Shown: one piece after another, positions 1 through 5,412 of the stretch | How the letters are laid out: each line of letters begins with the position of its first letter | Position numbering within the stretch: the first letter of the stretch is position 1 | Source: JAZMZS01 sp045580775 | GTDB lineage: Bacteria; Bacillota; Clostridia; Oscillospirales; CAG-272 | Direction of reading: 5' to 3' | DNA: 11,259 nt | Assembly (NCBI GenBank): GCA_045580775.1 | Contig: JAZNOK010000017.1 | Location: forward strand, 1-11,259 | The notes under the pieces: model-generated | The model's input: only the letters and a program-made list of their open reading frames with translations | The model's database searches: none | Told to the model about the DNA's origin: nothing | Position numbers and translations under genes: made by a program

Positions 1-330
1 GGTTTCAAATTTGATTTGAGGGCATCTAACGGTCAGGTAATTGCTACCTCTGGGGGTTACACAACAGAGTCTGCTTGCATTAACGGAATCAACAGTGTTA
101 TGACAAACTGTGTAGGCGAAGTTGAAGACCAGACAATAGAGGGATTTGCTACAGTGAAACATCCCAAATTTGAGATGTACTTAGACAAGGCGGGAGAATA
201 CCGTTTCCGTTTAAAAGCTAAGAATGGCGAGGTTATAGCTACCTCTGAGGGATACAAGACCAAAGATAGCTGTGAAAACGGAATCAACAGCGTAAAGAAA
301 AACGCACCCGAAGCTGAAATCGAAAAATAA
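1..330 (+). CDS. YegP/DUF1508 family protein, 5' end cut by the window
   Basis: The frame is open to the left edge and ends at TAA 328-330. The visible 109 residues hold one nearly complete and one complete copy of the DUF1508 (YegP) repeat: KFDLRASNGQVIATSGGY followed by a GINSV helix, then FEMYLDKAGEYRFRLKAKNGEVIATSEGY followed by GINSVKKNA. YegP proteins are small soluble tandem-repeat proteins of about 110 residues whose molecular role is not established. By comparison with E. coli YegP, only about 10-16 N-terminal residues should be missing. The TTG at 16 is internal to the first repeat and is not the start. A terminator hairpin follows 29 bases after the stop, so this gene ends its transcript. 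The family call is strong; function is unknown. Confidence 0.85.
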   Translation, partial: GFKFDLRASNGQVIATSGGYTTESACINGINSVMTNCVGEVEDQTIEGFATVKHPKFEMYLDKAGEYRFRLKAKNGEVIATSEGYKTKDSCENGINSVKKNAPEAEIEK

Positions 331-358
331 TAAAGCTAATTACAAGTTTATTACATAC

Positions 359-387
359 AAAAGGGCAGATTTTTGATCTGCTCTTTT
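359..387 (+). terminator. Bidirectional hairpin terminator after the YegP-like gene
   Basis: A 12-base stem, AAAAGGGCAGAT at 359-370 and ATCTGCTCTTTT at 376-387, encloses a 5-base loop and has one G-T pair. The run of A on one side and T on the other makes it usable from either strand. The stretch 388-518 beyond it holds only a weak promoter candidate (TATTAT at 395-400). Confidence 0.75.
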
Positions 388-518
388 GCATTTGTATTAT
401 ACCAAGCGTGTATAAACAGAAGCTAAAGCCGTCGGAGCAATACTTGTAACTATGAGATATGAATAGTGTAGCAGAAATTACCGAACTTGTTAAAAGCCGC
501 TATTATGGAGAATATGAA

Positions 519-707
519 ATGAATAAGTTAGTTGAAATAAACGGTTGTATAGAGATACCCGCCGATGTTACGACAGATTATGTTATGGATAGATTTATTG
601 AGTTTGTTGAATGCAACGGTTGGACATTCGGCGGCGGATTTCAAACGATCGTTGATGATTGGTATGTTAATGATAATGGAGAGAGAATAAAACGGGTCGA
701 TGAATAA
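519..707 (+). CDS. Small acidic protein with NGW-FGGG motif, possibly YggL/DUF469-like
   Basis: This is a 62-residue protein if it starts at ATG 519. I chose that start because GGAG at 507-510 lies 8 bases ahead, whereas the in-frame ATG at 459 (82 residues) has no recognisable ribosome site. The segment IPADVTTDYVMDRFIEFVECNGWTFGGGF has the pattern 'helix, then N-G-aromatic/aliphatic-x-F-G-G-G' seen in the YggL (DUF469) 50S-ribosome-binding family, where the equivalent is FINEVIEPNGLAFGG. That resemblance is from memory and covers one motif only, and the protein is shorter than typical YggL, so it is a suggestion rather than an assignment. The tail (DDWYVNDNGERIKRVDE) is charged. There is no signal peptide or membrane segment. 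The gene appears monocistronic. Confidence 0.55.
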   Translation: MNKLVEINGCIEIPADVTTDYVMDRFIEFVECNGWTFGGGFQTIVDDWYVNDNGERIKRVDE

Positions 708-776
708 TTGTGCTGACATCCGCATCGGTGCAACCTGCAAAAAAAGAAATCGACCTTCCTTCTTTTGCCCAAAGCG

Positions 777-805
777 TTGATTTGTATTCAAAAACATGGT
801 ATTAT
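777..805 (+). promoter_or_regulatory. Sigma-A-type promoter for the alkD-like gene
   Basis: TTGATT at 777-782 and TATTAT at 800-805 are separated by exactly 17 bases, close to the TTGACA/TATAAT consensus. Transcription should begin near 812, giving a leader of about 90 bases before ATG 903. That leader contains an inverted repeat, ATAGCT 828-833 with AGCTAT 854-859, whose role is unknown. Confidence 0.55.
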
Positions 806-902
806 TAAATATCAAAGTGTGGACATTATAGCTCTCTCGGCTTTTTTGTGAGTAGCTATCAAAAACGCAAAAACATCTACACGATATCTCAGAGGTTTGC
901 AC

Positions 903-1583
903 ATGACAAACGAACAAATAAAAGCCACCCTTCTCTCTATGGGCGAGAGCAAGTACAAGGATTTTTGCTCGAGTCTCATGCCGACCGTTGAAAAAAGCCG
1001 TGTTATCGGCATCAGAACACCGAAGCTAAGACGTTTTGCGAAGGAACTATCAGAATATGACGGCTTTCTGCAGGATCTGCCGCACAGATATTTTGAGGAA
1101 AACAATCTGCATGCCTTCCTTATTGAAAGAGAAGGCAGCTTTGAGCTGTGCATAAAGAAGCTTGAGGCGTTTTTACCCTATGTAGACAACTGGGCAACCT
1201 GCGACAGCATGAAGCCTAAAGTACTGAAAACAGATCTCGGCAAGCTTCTCACTTATATTGAGAAGTGGTTAAACGCAGACGAGGTATACAAGGTGCGGTA
1301 TGCGATCAATCTGTTGATGAGTTTTTATCTCGATACAGTTTTTGACGAAAAATATCATAGTCTCGTAGCCGCAGTAAACCGGGATGAATACTACATAAAC
1401 ATGATGCGTGCTTGGTACTTCGCAACAGCCTTGGCAAAGCAGTACGAAAGCACCCTGCCCTACATTGAAAACAATGTACTTGACATTTGGACTCACAATA
1501 AAACCATACAAAAGTCTATAGAAAGTCTGCGGATAACCAACGATCAAAAGCAATATTTGAGAAGTCTGAAAAGAGCTCATTGA
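903..1583 (+). CDS. alkD: AlkD-family DNA alkylation repair glycosylase (HEAT-like repeats)
   Basis: This 226-residue protein is predicted to excise N3- and N7-alkylated purines from DNA in the cytoplasm. AlkD enzymes are all-helical ALK/HEAT-repeat proteins of about 225-240 residues. The family signature IGIRTPKLRRFAKEL is at about 36-50. VDNWATCDSM contains W97 and D101, and VRYAI contains R132, followed by W171 in AWYFA. Relative to Bacillus cereus AlkD (W109, D113, R148, W187, recalled from the literature), the spacings W-to-D (4) and R-to-W (39) match exactly and D-to-R is 4 shorter, so the catalytic and DNA-contact residues appear intact. The start is ATG 903, with AGAGG at 891-895 7 bases upstream; a TTG at 897 overlaps the spacing and is unlikely. 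The stop codon lies inside the loop of its terminator. It is transcribed alone from the promoter at 777-805. Confidence 0.9.
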   Translation: MTNEQIKATLLSMGESKYKDFCSSLMPTVEKSRVIGIRTPKLRRFAKELSEYDGFLQDLPHRYFEENNLHAFLIEREGSFELCIKKLEAFLPYVDNWATCDSMKPKVLKTDLGKLLTYIEKWLNADEVYKVRYAINLLMSFYLDTVFDEKYHSLVAAVNRDEYYINMMRAWYFATALAKQYESTLPYIENNVLDIWTHNKTIQKSIESLRITNDQKQYLRSLKRAH

Positions 1584-1596
1584 CACTAGCTCTTTT
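1569..1596 (+). terminator. Terminator overlapping the alkD stop codon
   Basis: A perfect 9-base inverted repeat, AAAAGAGCT at 1569-1577 and AGCTCTTTT at 1588-1596, has a 10-base loop that contains the TGA stop (1581-1583). The left arm is coding sequence for the last residues. The T-tract is short (four T, then CTCC), so strength is probably moderate. Confidence 0.6.
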
Positions 1597-1658
1597 CTCC
1601 TCGGACAATAACTGCAGTAATTTATACCATAATAATCAACAAAGAACAGGAATACGAT

Positions 1659-2495
1659 ATGTCAAAGAAAAAATCAAATAACAACCGCAATGATTATGAC
1701 AGTTTTCTTTTGAGCACTCCCGTAGTAATAGTAATGTCGATAATATCAGTCATTATGGGCATAGTGTTCATTGTGTCACAAAGCGATAACGAGCCGATCT
1801 CTCGTTATGAGGCTCTGGAATACGCGGGTACATTTGAAAAGTACGAAGCATGGTCTGACAATTACAGAACTATATATTTCGAGGACGGCAGTTCATACGA
1901 AGTGTTCCCGCACACCGAAACGCAGGAGTTTTATGACAGGATGATGCAACTGAAAAAAGGTACCGCGATGCAGCTTTCTGTCAATCCGAACAACGGTTTT
2001 GTCATAGAGATCTTGGCAGGCACGGAGGAGCTGCTTAACTTTGAAACTTCACAAGAGGATATCAAAAAGGAAGAACAAGGATTCATCTTTCTTGGTGTGC
2101 TAATGTTCTTTTTAGCGGCGATGCTGATCGTGTATGTAATCGCTCGCTCATATGATCAAAAAGCAGAAACCGCACGTGTCCAAGAAAAAAGCAAGCAACG
2201 ATCAACAATAACAACCGATCCGGTCATTCGGCGTGCAGATACATATGCAAAGCATCGAGTCCTGCTCCAAGCGGAGCACAAAGGCTATACGATATGTTAT
2301 AGACGTCTAAAACACACAAATGAGCTTGTCATAAACGGACTTGTCTACGACGAAAAGCGTGGAGTGATCGAATTTGCACACACTCTCAGTGCTATGGTAG
2401 ACAAACATCTGATCGAAGCAGGTATGGATGACGACAGCTGCAGCTTTATCATATTTGACGGAAAGAAGATCGCACAAAAGCAACGTATATTCTGA
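1659..2495 (+). CDS. Two-TM membrane protein with extracytoplasmic domain and conserved-looking cytoplasmic tail
   Basis: I do not recognise a named family. The 278-residue protein has a short basic N-terminus, a TM helix at about 20-41, and a domain of about 100 residues (42-139) predicted outside the membrane and rich in alternating beta pattern (TFEKYEAW, YRTIYFEDGSSYEV, AMQLSVNP). A second TM at about 141-163 is followed by a charged linker and a compact C-terminal domain from about 195 (HRVLLQAEHKGYTICYRR, ELVINGLVYDEKRGVIEF, SFIIFDGKKIAQKQRIF). Both ends therefore lie in the cytoplasm. ATG 1659 is preceded by AGG at 1648-1650, 8 bases upstream. The gene stands alone between the alkD terminator and a strong terminator at 2548. 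A role as sensor or membrane-anchored accessory protein is only a guess. Confidence 0.75.
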   Translation: MSKKKSNNNRNDYDSFLLSTPVVIVMSIISVIMGIVFIVSQSDNEPISRYEALEYAGTFEKYEAWSDNYRTIYFEDGSSYEVFPHTETQEFYDRMMQLKKGTAMQLSVNPNNGFVIEILAGTEELLNFETSQEDIKKEEQGFIFLGVLMFFLAAMLIVYVIARSYDQKAETARVQEKSKQRSTITTDPVIRRADTYAKHRVLLQAEHKGYTICYRRLKHTNELVINGLVYDEKRGVIEFAHTLSAMVDKHLIEAGMDDDSCSFIIFDGKKIAQKQRIF

Positions 2496-2547
2496 TAAAA
2501 CAGGTTATTTCGGAGAGCTTTACATCGGACCGTTTAAATAAACAACA

Positions 2548-2594
2548 CTACCCTCTCGCTTCATGCAAAAGCTGAAGTGAGAGGGTAGTTTTTT
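2548..2594 (+). terminator. Strong rho-independent terminator
   Basis: A 16-base stem (CTACCCTCTCGCTTCA at 2548-2563 with its complement at 2573-2588, one G-T pair) is followed directly by six T at 2589-2594. This is the clearest terminator in the window and insulates the downstream gene cluster from the membrane-protein gene upstream. Confidence 0.95.
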
Positions 2595-2612
2595 GTGTTT
2601 TGAAAGTCAGTT

Positions 2613-2667
2613 TTTAATAAAAATCAAACATTTCTCAAAAAATTCACAAACAACCGTGGAGTATAAT
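2613..2667 (+). promoter_or_regulatory. Promoter with 11-base-spaced repeat boxes, upstream of the 11-mer-repeat gene
   Basis: A perfect -10, TATAAT, lies at 2662-2667, but nothing resembling TTGACA sits 16-18 bases upstream. Instead, heptamers start every 11 bases: TTTAATA 2613, TCAAACA 2624, TCAAAAA 2635, ACAAACA 2646-2652. The last one ends 9 bases before the -10. The arrangement matches the promoters at 2982-3048 and 3608-3640. OmpR/PhoB-family regulators typically bind direct repeats of this period and stand in for the -35, so activator control is inferred. The region is A-rich, so chance repeats must be allowed for. Confidence 0.5.
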
Positions 2668-2701
2668 GAAGTCACAAATCAAAGATAAGGAGATCATTGA
2701 A

Positions 2702-2950
2702 ATGTCGAAATTCGCACAAACAAATGAAAAGATAGCAGAAAAGTTAACAGAGGGCTACAAGAAGAACGAGAGCGGAGTGGCATCCGGATACAAGAAGATC
2801 GAGGATGGCGTCGTCTCAGGATACAAGAAGATCGAGCACGGTGCTGTCGAGGGCTTTAACAAAGTAAGCGACAAGGTCATAGAAAAGGTTTTTTCTAAGG
2901 AAGGCGAAACTGTAGAAGACACAAAGAAGAGACTTTCAAATAGCAAATAA
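2702..2950 (+). CDS. Small protein of tandem 11-residue amphipathic repeats
   Basis: This 82-residue protein starts at ATG 2702, which follows AAGGAG (2687-2692) at 9 bases. An upstream in-frame ATG at 2666 overlaps the -10 box and is rejected. Residues 18-61 are four consecutive 11-residue units: GYKKNESGVAS, GYKKIEDGVVS, GYKKIEHGAVE, GFNKVSDKVIE. Each has an aromatic residue at position 2, a Lys pair (or Lys) after it, acidic residues in the middle and small hydrophobics near the end. At DNA level the units repeat every 33 bases. Period 11 suits an extended amphipathic helix like those of apolipoproteins, synuclein and some LEA proteins, so surface binding to membrane is a reasonable inference. 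The tail KVFSKEGETVEDTKKRL resembles tails I recall on related small proteins of gut Firmicutes. There is no signal peptide or true TM. It is probably co-regulated with the two-component operon through its promoter boxes. Confidence 0.75.
   Translation: MSKFAQTNEKIAEKLTEGYKKNESGVASGYKKIEDGVVSGYKKIEHGAVEGFNKVSDKVIEKVFSKEGETVEDTKKRLSNSK
2753..2884 (+). repeat. Four 33-base in-frame coding repeats
   Basis: Units begin at 2753, 2786, 2819 and 2852. The second and third share an identical 18-base core (GGATACAAGAAGATCGAG at 2786-2803 and 2819-2836). The first differs at two positions in that core and the fourth is diverged. Each unit encodes one 11-residue repeat, so the repeat number could change by slippage without a frameshift. 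Confidence 0.85.
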
Positions 2951-2981
2951 TCCATCGACCGATGTGGATAATAAAAAACGC

Positions 2982-3048
2982 ACAAACAAGCACTTTAACA
3001 AAACAGAAACATTTTTTAAACCTTTTACAAACACAAACAAGATATAAT
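2982..3048 (+). promoter_or_regulatory. Promoter with five-unit 11-base-spaced repeat array, upstream of the first two-TM gene
   Basis: The -10 TATAAT at 3043-3048 has no proper -35 at normal distance. Upstream lie ACAAACA 2982-2988, TTTAACA 2994-3000, AGAAACA 3005-3011, TTAAACC 3016-3022 and ACAAACA 3027-3033. Start-to-start spacing is 12, 11, 11, 11, and the last box ends 9 bases before the -10. This is the longest array of the three promoters that share the layout and suggests cooperative binding of an OmpR-type regulator, presumably the one encoded at 3676. There is no clear terminator between the preceding gene (stop 2950) and this array, so some readthrough is possible. Confidence 0.55.
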
Positions 3049-3080
3049 ACGCCTGTAAATACAAGAAAGAGGTAACAGCA

Positions 3081-3455
3081 ATGAATAGAAACGATCAGGA
3101 TTTTCTCGTTCAGAAGATACGCACGCAGTACACCGAAAAGGAACACAACTGCCTTGATGAGCTGAAAAAATTGGATGCAAGGGTTAAACGTCCGGCAAAT
3201 GTATTTGCATACATCTTCGGAAGCATCTCCGCTATTATTATGGGTACGGGAATGAGCCTTGTGATGACCGATATTGGATCGACTGTGGGTATTGCCGATC
3301 CTATGATTGCCGGTATTGTGATCGGGGTCCTCGGGATGTTTATGGCGATCATCAACTATCCTATCTATAAAGGTATTCTCGGCTCTCGCCGCAAAAAATA
3401 CGCAGACAAGATCATTGCACTCAGCGATCAGATTATGAAATGCGAAACAGTGTGA
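3081..3455 (+). CDS. Two-TM small membrane protein, paralogue of the 6303-6704 protein
   Basis: This 124-residue protein starts at ATG 3081 with GAGG 3069-3072 upstream. A charged N-terminal helix (IRTQYTEKEHNCLDELKKLDARV) is followed by a TM at about 41-63 carrying GTGMSLVMTDIG, a second TM at about 75-95 (GIVIGVLGMFMAIINYPIY) and a basic helix (RRKKYADKIIALSDQIMK). It shares with the 6303 protein the order IRxxY-T, LxxLDAxV, GxGMSxxMTDIG, GIxIGVLG, YPxY and RKKxA. Proteins of this type in clostridial genomes are, as I recall, often labelled 'dihydropteridine reductase', but no Rossmann glycine motif or catalytic YxxxK is visible, so I do not adopt that name. Its own promoter and terminator make it monocistronic. 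Function is unknown; a membrane partner of the neighbouring kinase system is plausible. Confidence 0.75.
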   Translation: MNRNDQDFLVQKIRTQYTEKEHNCLDELKKLDARVKRPANVFAYIFGSISAIIMGTGMSLVMTDIGSTVGIADPMIAGIVIGVLGMFMAIINYPIYKGILGSRRKKYADKIIALSDQIMKCETV

Positions 3456-3553
3456 TATACTCAGAGGCAAGCATCAATCCCCAAAAGGTACATCTTTCAA
3501 AAAAACAAAACATGTACAGACGATAATATGATTATATTTCAAATTATCCATCC

Positions 3554-3591
3554 GGCAACGTCGATTTCGGCGTTGCCTTAATTTCTTTTTT
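3554..3591 (+). terminator. Terminator after the first two-TM gene
   Basis: GGCAACG at 3554-3560 pairs with CGTTGCC at 3571-3577, and an inner CG/CG adds to the stem. A T-rich tail (TTAATTTC then TTTTTT to 3591) follows. It lies about 100 bases after the stop codon and about 17 bases before the repeat boxes of the next promoter, separating the two transcripts. Confidence 0.8.
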
Positions 3592-3607
3592 CAAAAAAAC
3601 TCAAAAC

Positions 3608-3640
3608 GCAAACAAAACTTTAACATTTGTATGTTATACT
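3608..3640 (+). promoter_or_regulatory. Promoter of the two-component operon with the same repeat boxes
   Basis: GCAAACA 3608-3614 and TTTAACA 3619-3625 are 11 bases apart start to start. The second ends 9 bases before a -10, TATACT at 3635-3640. TTTAACA also occurs exactly in the array at 2994-3000. No consensus -35 is present. The shared geometry suggests the response regulator controls its own operon. Further upstream units are too A-rich to call. Confidence 0.5.
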
Positions 3641-3675
3641 GTATGTAAGGTACAATGATAGGCGGAGGTAAGATA

Positions 3676-4347
3676 ATGTTTAAGATCTTAGTTGTTGAGG
3701 ATGATAAGGAACTGAATAAAACTGTCTGCTCGTTTCTTAATCACAGCGGATATGAGGCTACAGGTTGTCTAAATGCAAGTGATGCTTATGATGCACTTTA
3801 TGAGAATATATTCGACCTTATCGTATCGGATATTATGATGCCCGGTACAGACGGTTTTGAATTTGCACGAAACGTAAGGGAGCTCAACGAGGATATTCCG
3901 ATTCTGTTCATGACTGCCCGTGATGATATCGCTTCTAAACAAAGAGGCTTCCGCATCGGCGTGGACGATTATATGGTAAAGCCCATCGACCTTGACGAAC
4001 TCTTTTTACGCATCGGAGCACTTCTCCGCCGTGCAAAGATTTCATCCTCCCGCAAACTGGAGATTGGTAATTTCAAGATGGATGCAGACGAGCACACCGC
4101 ATACCTTAGCGGAGAAGAGATCCCTATGACCAACCGTGAGTTCAGTATTCTCTACAAACTGCTGTCCTATCCCAAAAAGACATTTACAAGGACGCAGCTC
4201 ATGGATGAATTTTGGGATGCTGACACAGACACCGCTCCCAGAGCTGTAGATGTTTATATGACTAAACTCCGCGGAAAGCTCGCTGACTGTCGGGATTTTG
4301 AAATAGTAACTGTTCACGGACTGGGCTACAAGGCGGTGATCAAATGA
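3676..4347 (+). CDS. OmpR/PhoB-family response regulator
   Basis: This 223-residue DNA-binding regulator is phosphorylated by its partner kinase. The receiver domain (about 1-118) has the acidic pair D9/D10, phosphoacceptor D52 (LIVSDIMMPG), T80 (ILFMTARDD) and K102 (DDYMVKPID), all intact. The C-terminal winged-helix domain (about 128-223) shows the typical LxxxExxIL-like TNREFSILYKLLSYP, the recognition-helix region APRAVDVYMTKLRGKL and the terminal VTVHGLGYKAV wing. ATG 3676 is chosen because GGAGG (3664-3668) lies 7 bases upstream; the in-frame ATG at 3655 precedes that site. The stop overlaps the kinase start as ATGA at 4344-4347, giving translational coupling. Target sites are inferred to be the 11-base-spaced repeats at 2613, 2982 and 3608. 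The sequence does not show which named subfamily it belongs to. Confidence 0.95.
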   Translation: MFKILVVEDDKELNKTVCSFLNHSGYEATGCLNASDAYDALYENIFDLIVSDIMMPGTDGFEFARNVRELNEDIPILFMTARDDIASKQRGFRIGVDDYMVKPIDLDELFLRIGALLRRAKISSSRKLEIGNFKMDADEHTAYLSGEEIPMTNREFSILYKLLSYPKKTFTRTQLMDEFWDADTDTAPRAVDVYMTKLRGKLADCRDFEIVTVHGLGYKAVIK

Positions 4348-5411
4348 GAAAACCGATGCTGAAAAACGTATTGGGATCTATCAGCAGTTTTTTGCTGTTC
4401 TTCCTGACAGTGGGATTCATCGTATCCTGCTGCATGTTGCTGTTTTTAAGCATCTTGGCAGATACCATGAAACTCACAATTACTCCCGAAAATGTTGCCA
4501 TCGCCGCAAAAGTTACCTTTTTGAACGTGATCTTGATTACTTTCCTTTTCAAACTGGCTGACTACATCCGCAGAAAGATCATGGTGGAGCGTCCAACTAA
4601 GATCATCACACAAGCAACCGAAAAAATCATGTCCGGGGATTTCTCTGTTCGCATTCGTCCTATGCAAAGCTCCGGTATGGAAGGGTTCAATCAGATCGCT
4701 ATGGCAATCAACAAAATGGCAGAGGAATTATCGAGCGTAGAAACCTTGCGTACGGATTTTATCGCCAACGTATCCCACGAAATGAAAACGCCTCTCGCAG
4801 TGATGCAAAACTACGGAACACTTCTGCAGGCACATGATTTGAGTGATGAAAAACGTATCGAATACGCAAAAGGCGTGACCGACGCTTCCCGCCGTATGGC
4901 TGATATGATGACCAATATATTAAAGCTTAACCGCCTTGAAAATCAGCAGATCTATCCGGAAGTTTCGGAATATGATTTGGGCGAGCAGCTTTGCGAGTGT
5001 CTGCTCGCTTATGAAAATGTATGGGAAAAAGCTGATATTGAAATTGAAACGGATATCGCAGAGGAAGTTCGAGTAAAAGCTGATGCAGAACTGCTCAGCC
5101 ACGTTTGGAACAATCTATTCTCAAATGCTTTTAAGTTCACACCCCCAGGCGGTAAGGTAACGGTATCTCTTGCCTCAACAGACCATCACGCCATTGTAAA
5201 AGTAACCGACACAGGTTGCGGTATGACATCGGAGGTCGGTCTGCACATATTCGAAAAATTCTATCAGGGTGACACTTCCCATTCTGTTCAGGGTAACGGC
5301 TTGGGACTTGCCCTTGTCAAAAGAGTAATTGATATTATGCAGGGCGAGATCGGTGTGGAAAGTGCTGTAGGAAAAGGTACTTCTTTTACAGTCAGGATAC
5401 GGAGGGCTTAA
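4344..5411 (+). CDS. Sensor histidine kinase with very short extracytoplasmic loop
   Basis: This 355-residue membrane kinase is the partner of the regulator encoded immediately upstream. TM1 is at about 13-38 and TM2 at about 52-74, with only about 13-15 residues (ADTMKLTITPEN) between them. A HAMP-like linker (about 75-130) ends in MSGDFSVRIRP...EGFNQIAMAINKMAEEL. HisKA follows, with H145 in FIANVSHEMKTPL. The ATPase domain has N257 and N261 (VWNNLFSNAFKFTPPGG), the G1 box DTGCGM at 289-294, an F box FEKFYQGD and the G2 box GNGLGLAL at 317-324. All catalytic motifs are present. Kinases with such short loops usually sense within the membrane or through a partner membrane protein, and the eight-TM protein one base downstream is a good candidate partner (inference). 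Confidence 0.95.
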   Translation: MRKPMLKNVLGSISSFLLFFLTVGFIVSCCMLLFLSILADTMKLTITPENVAIAAKVTFLNVILITFLFKLADYIRRKIMVERPTKIITQATEKIMSGDFSVRIRPMQSSGMEGFNQIAMAINKMAEELSSVETLRTDFIANVSHEMKTPLAVMQNYGTLLQAHDLSDEKRIEYAKGVTDASRRMADMMTNILKLNRLENQQIYPEVSEYDLGEQLCECLLAYENVWEKADIEIETDIAEEVRVKADAELLSHVWNNLFSNAFKFTPPGGKVTVSLASTDHHAIVKVTDTGCGMTSEVGLHIFEKFYQGDTSHSVQGNGLGLALVKRVIDIMQGEIGVESAVGKGTSFTVRIRRA

Positions 5412-5412
5412 A

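Noticed and set aside
459..518. N-terminal extension of the small FGGG-motif protein from ATG 459
   Set aside because: No ribosome site precedes 459, whereas GGAG lies 8 bases before ATG 519.
2666..2701. Upstream ATG at 2666 as start of the 11-mer-repeat protein
   Set aside because: It overlaps the TATAAT box and has no ribosome site; AAGGAG is placed for ATG 2702.
2895..3470. 191-residue leftward frame across the first two-TM gene
   Set aside because: Antisense to a gene with a paralogue in the same window; it would also run through the repeat-box promoter.
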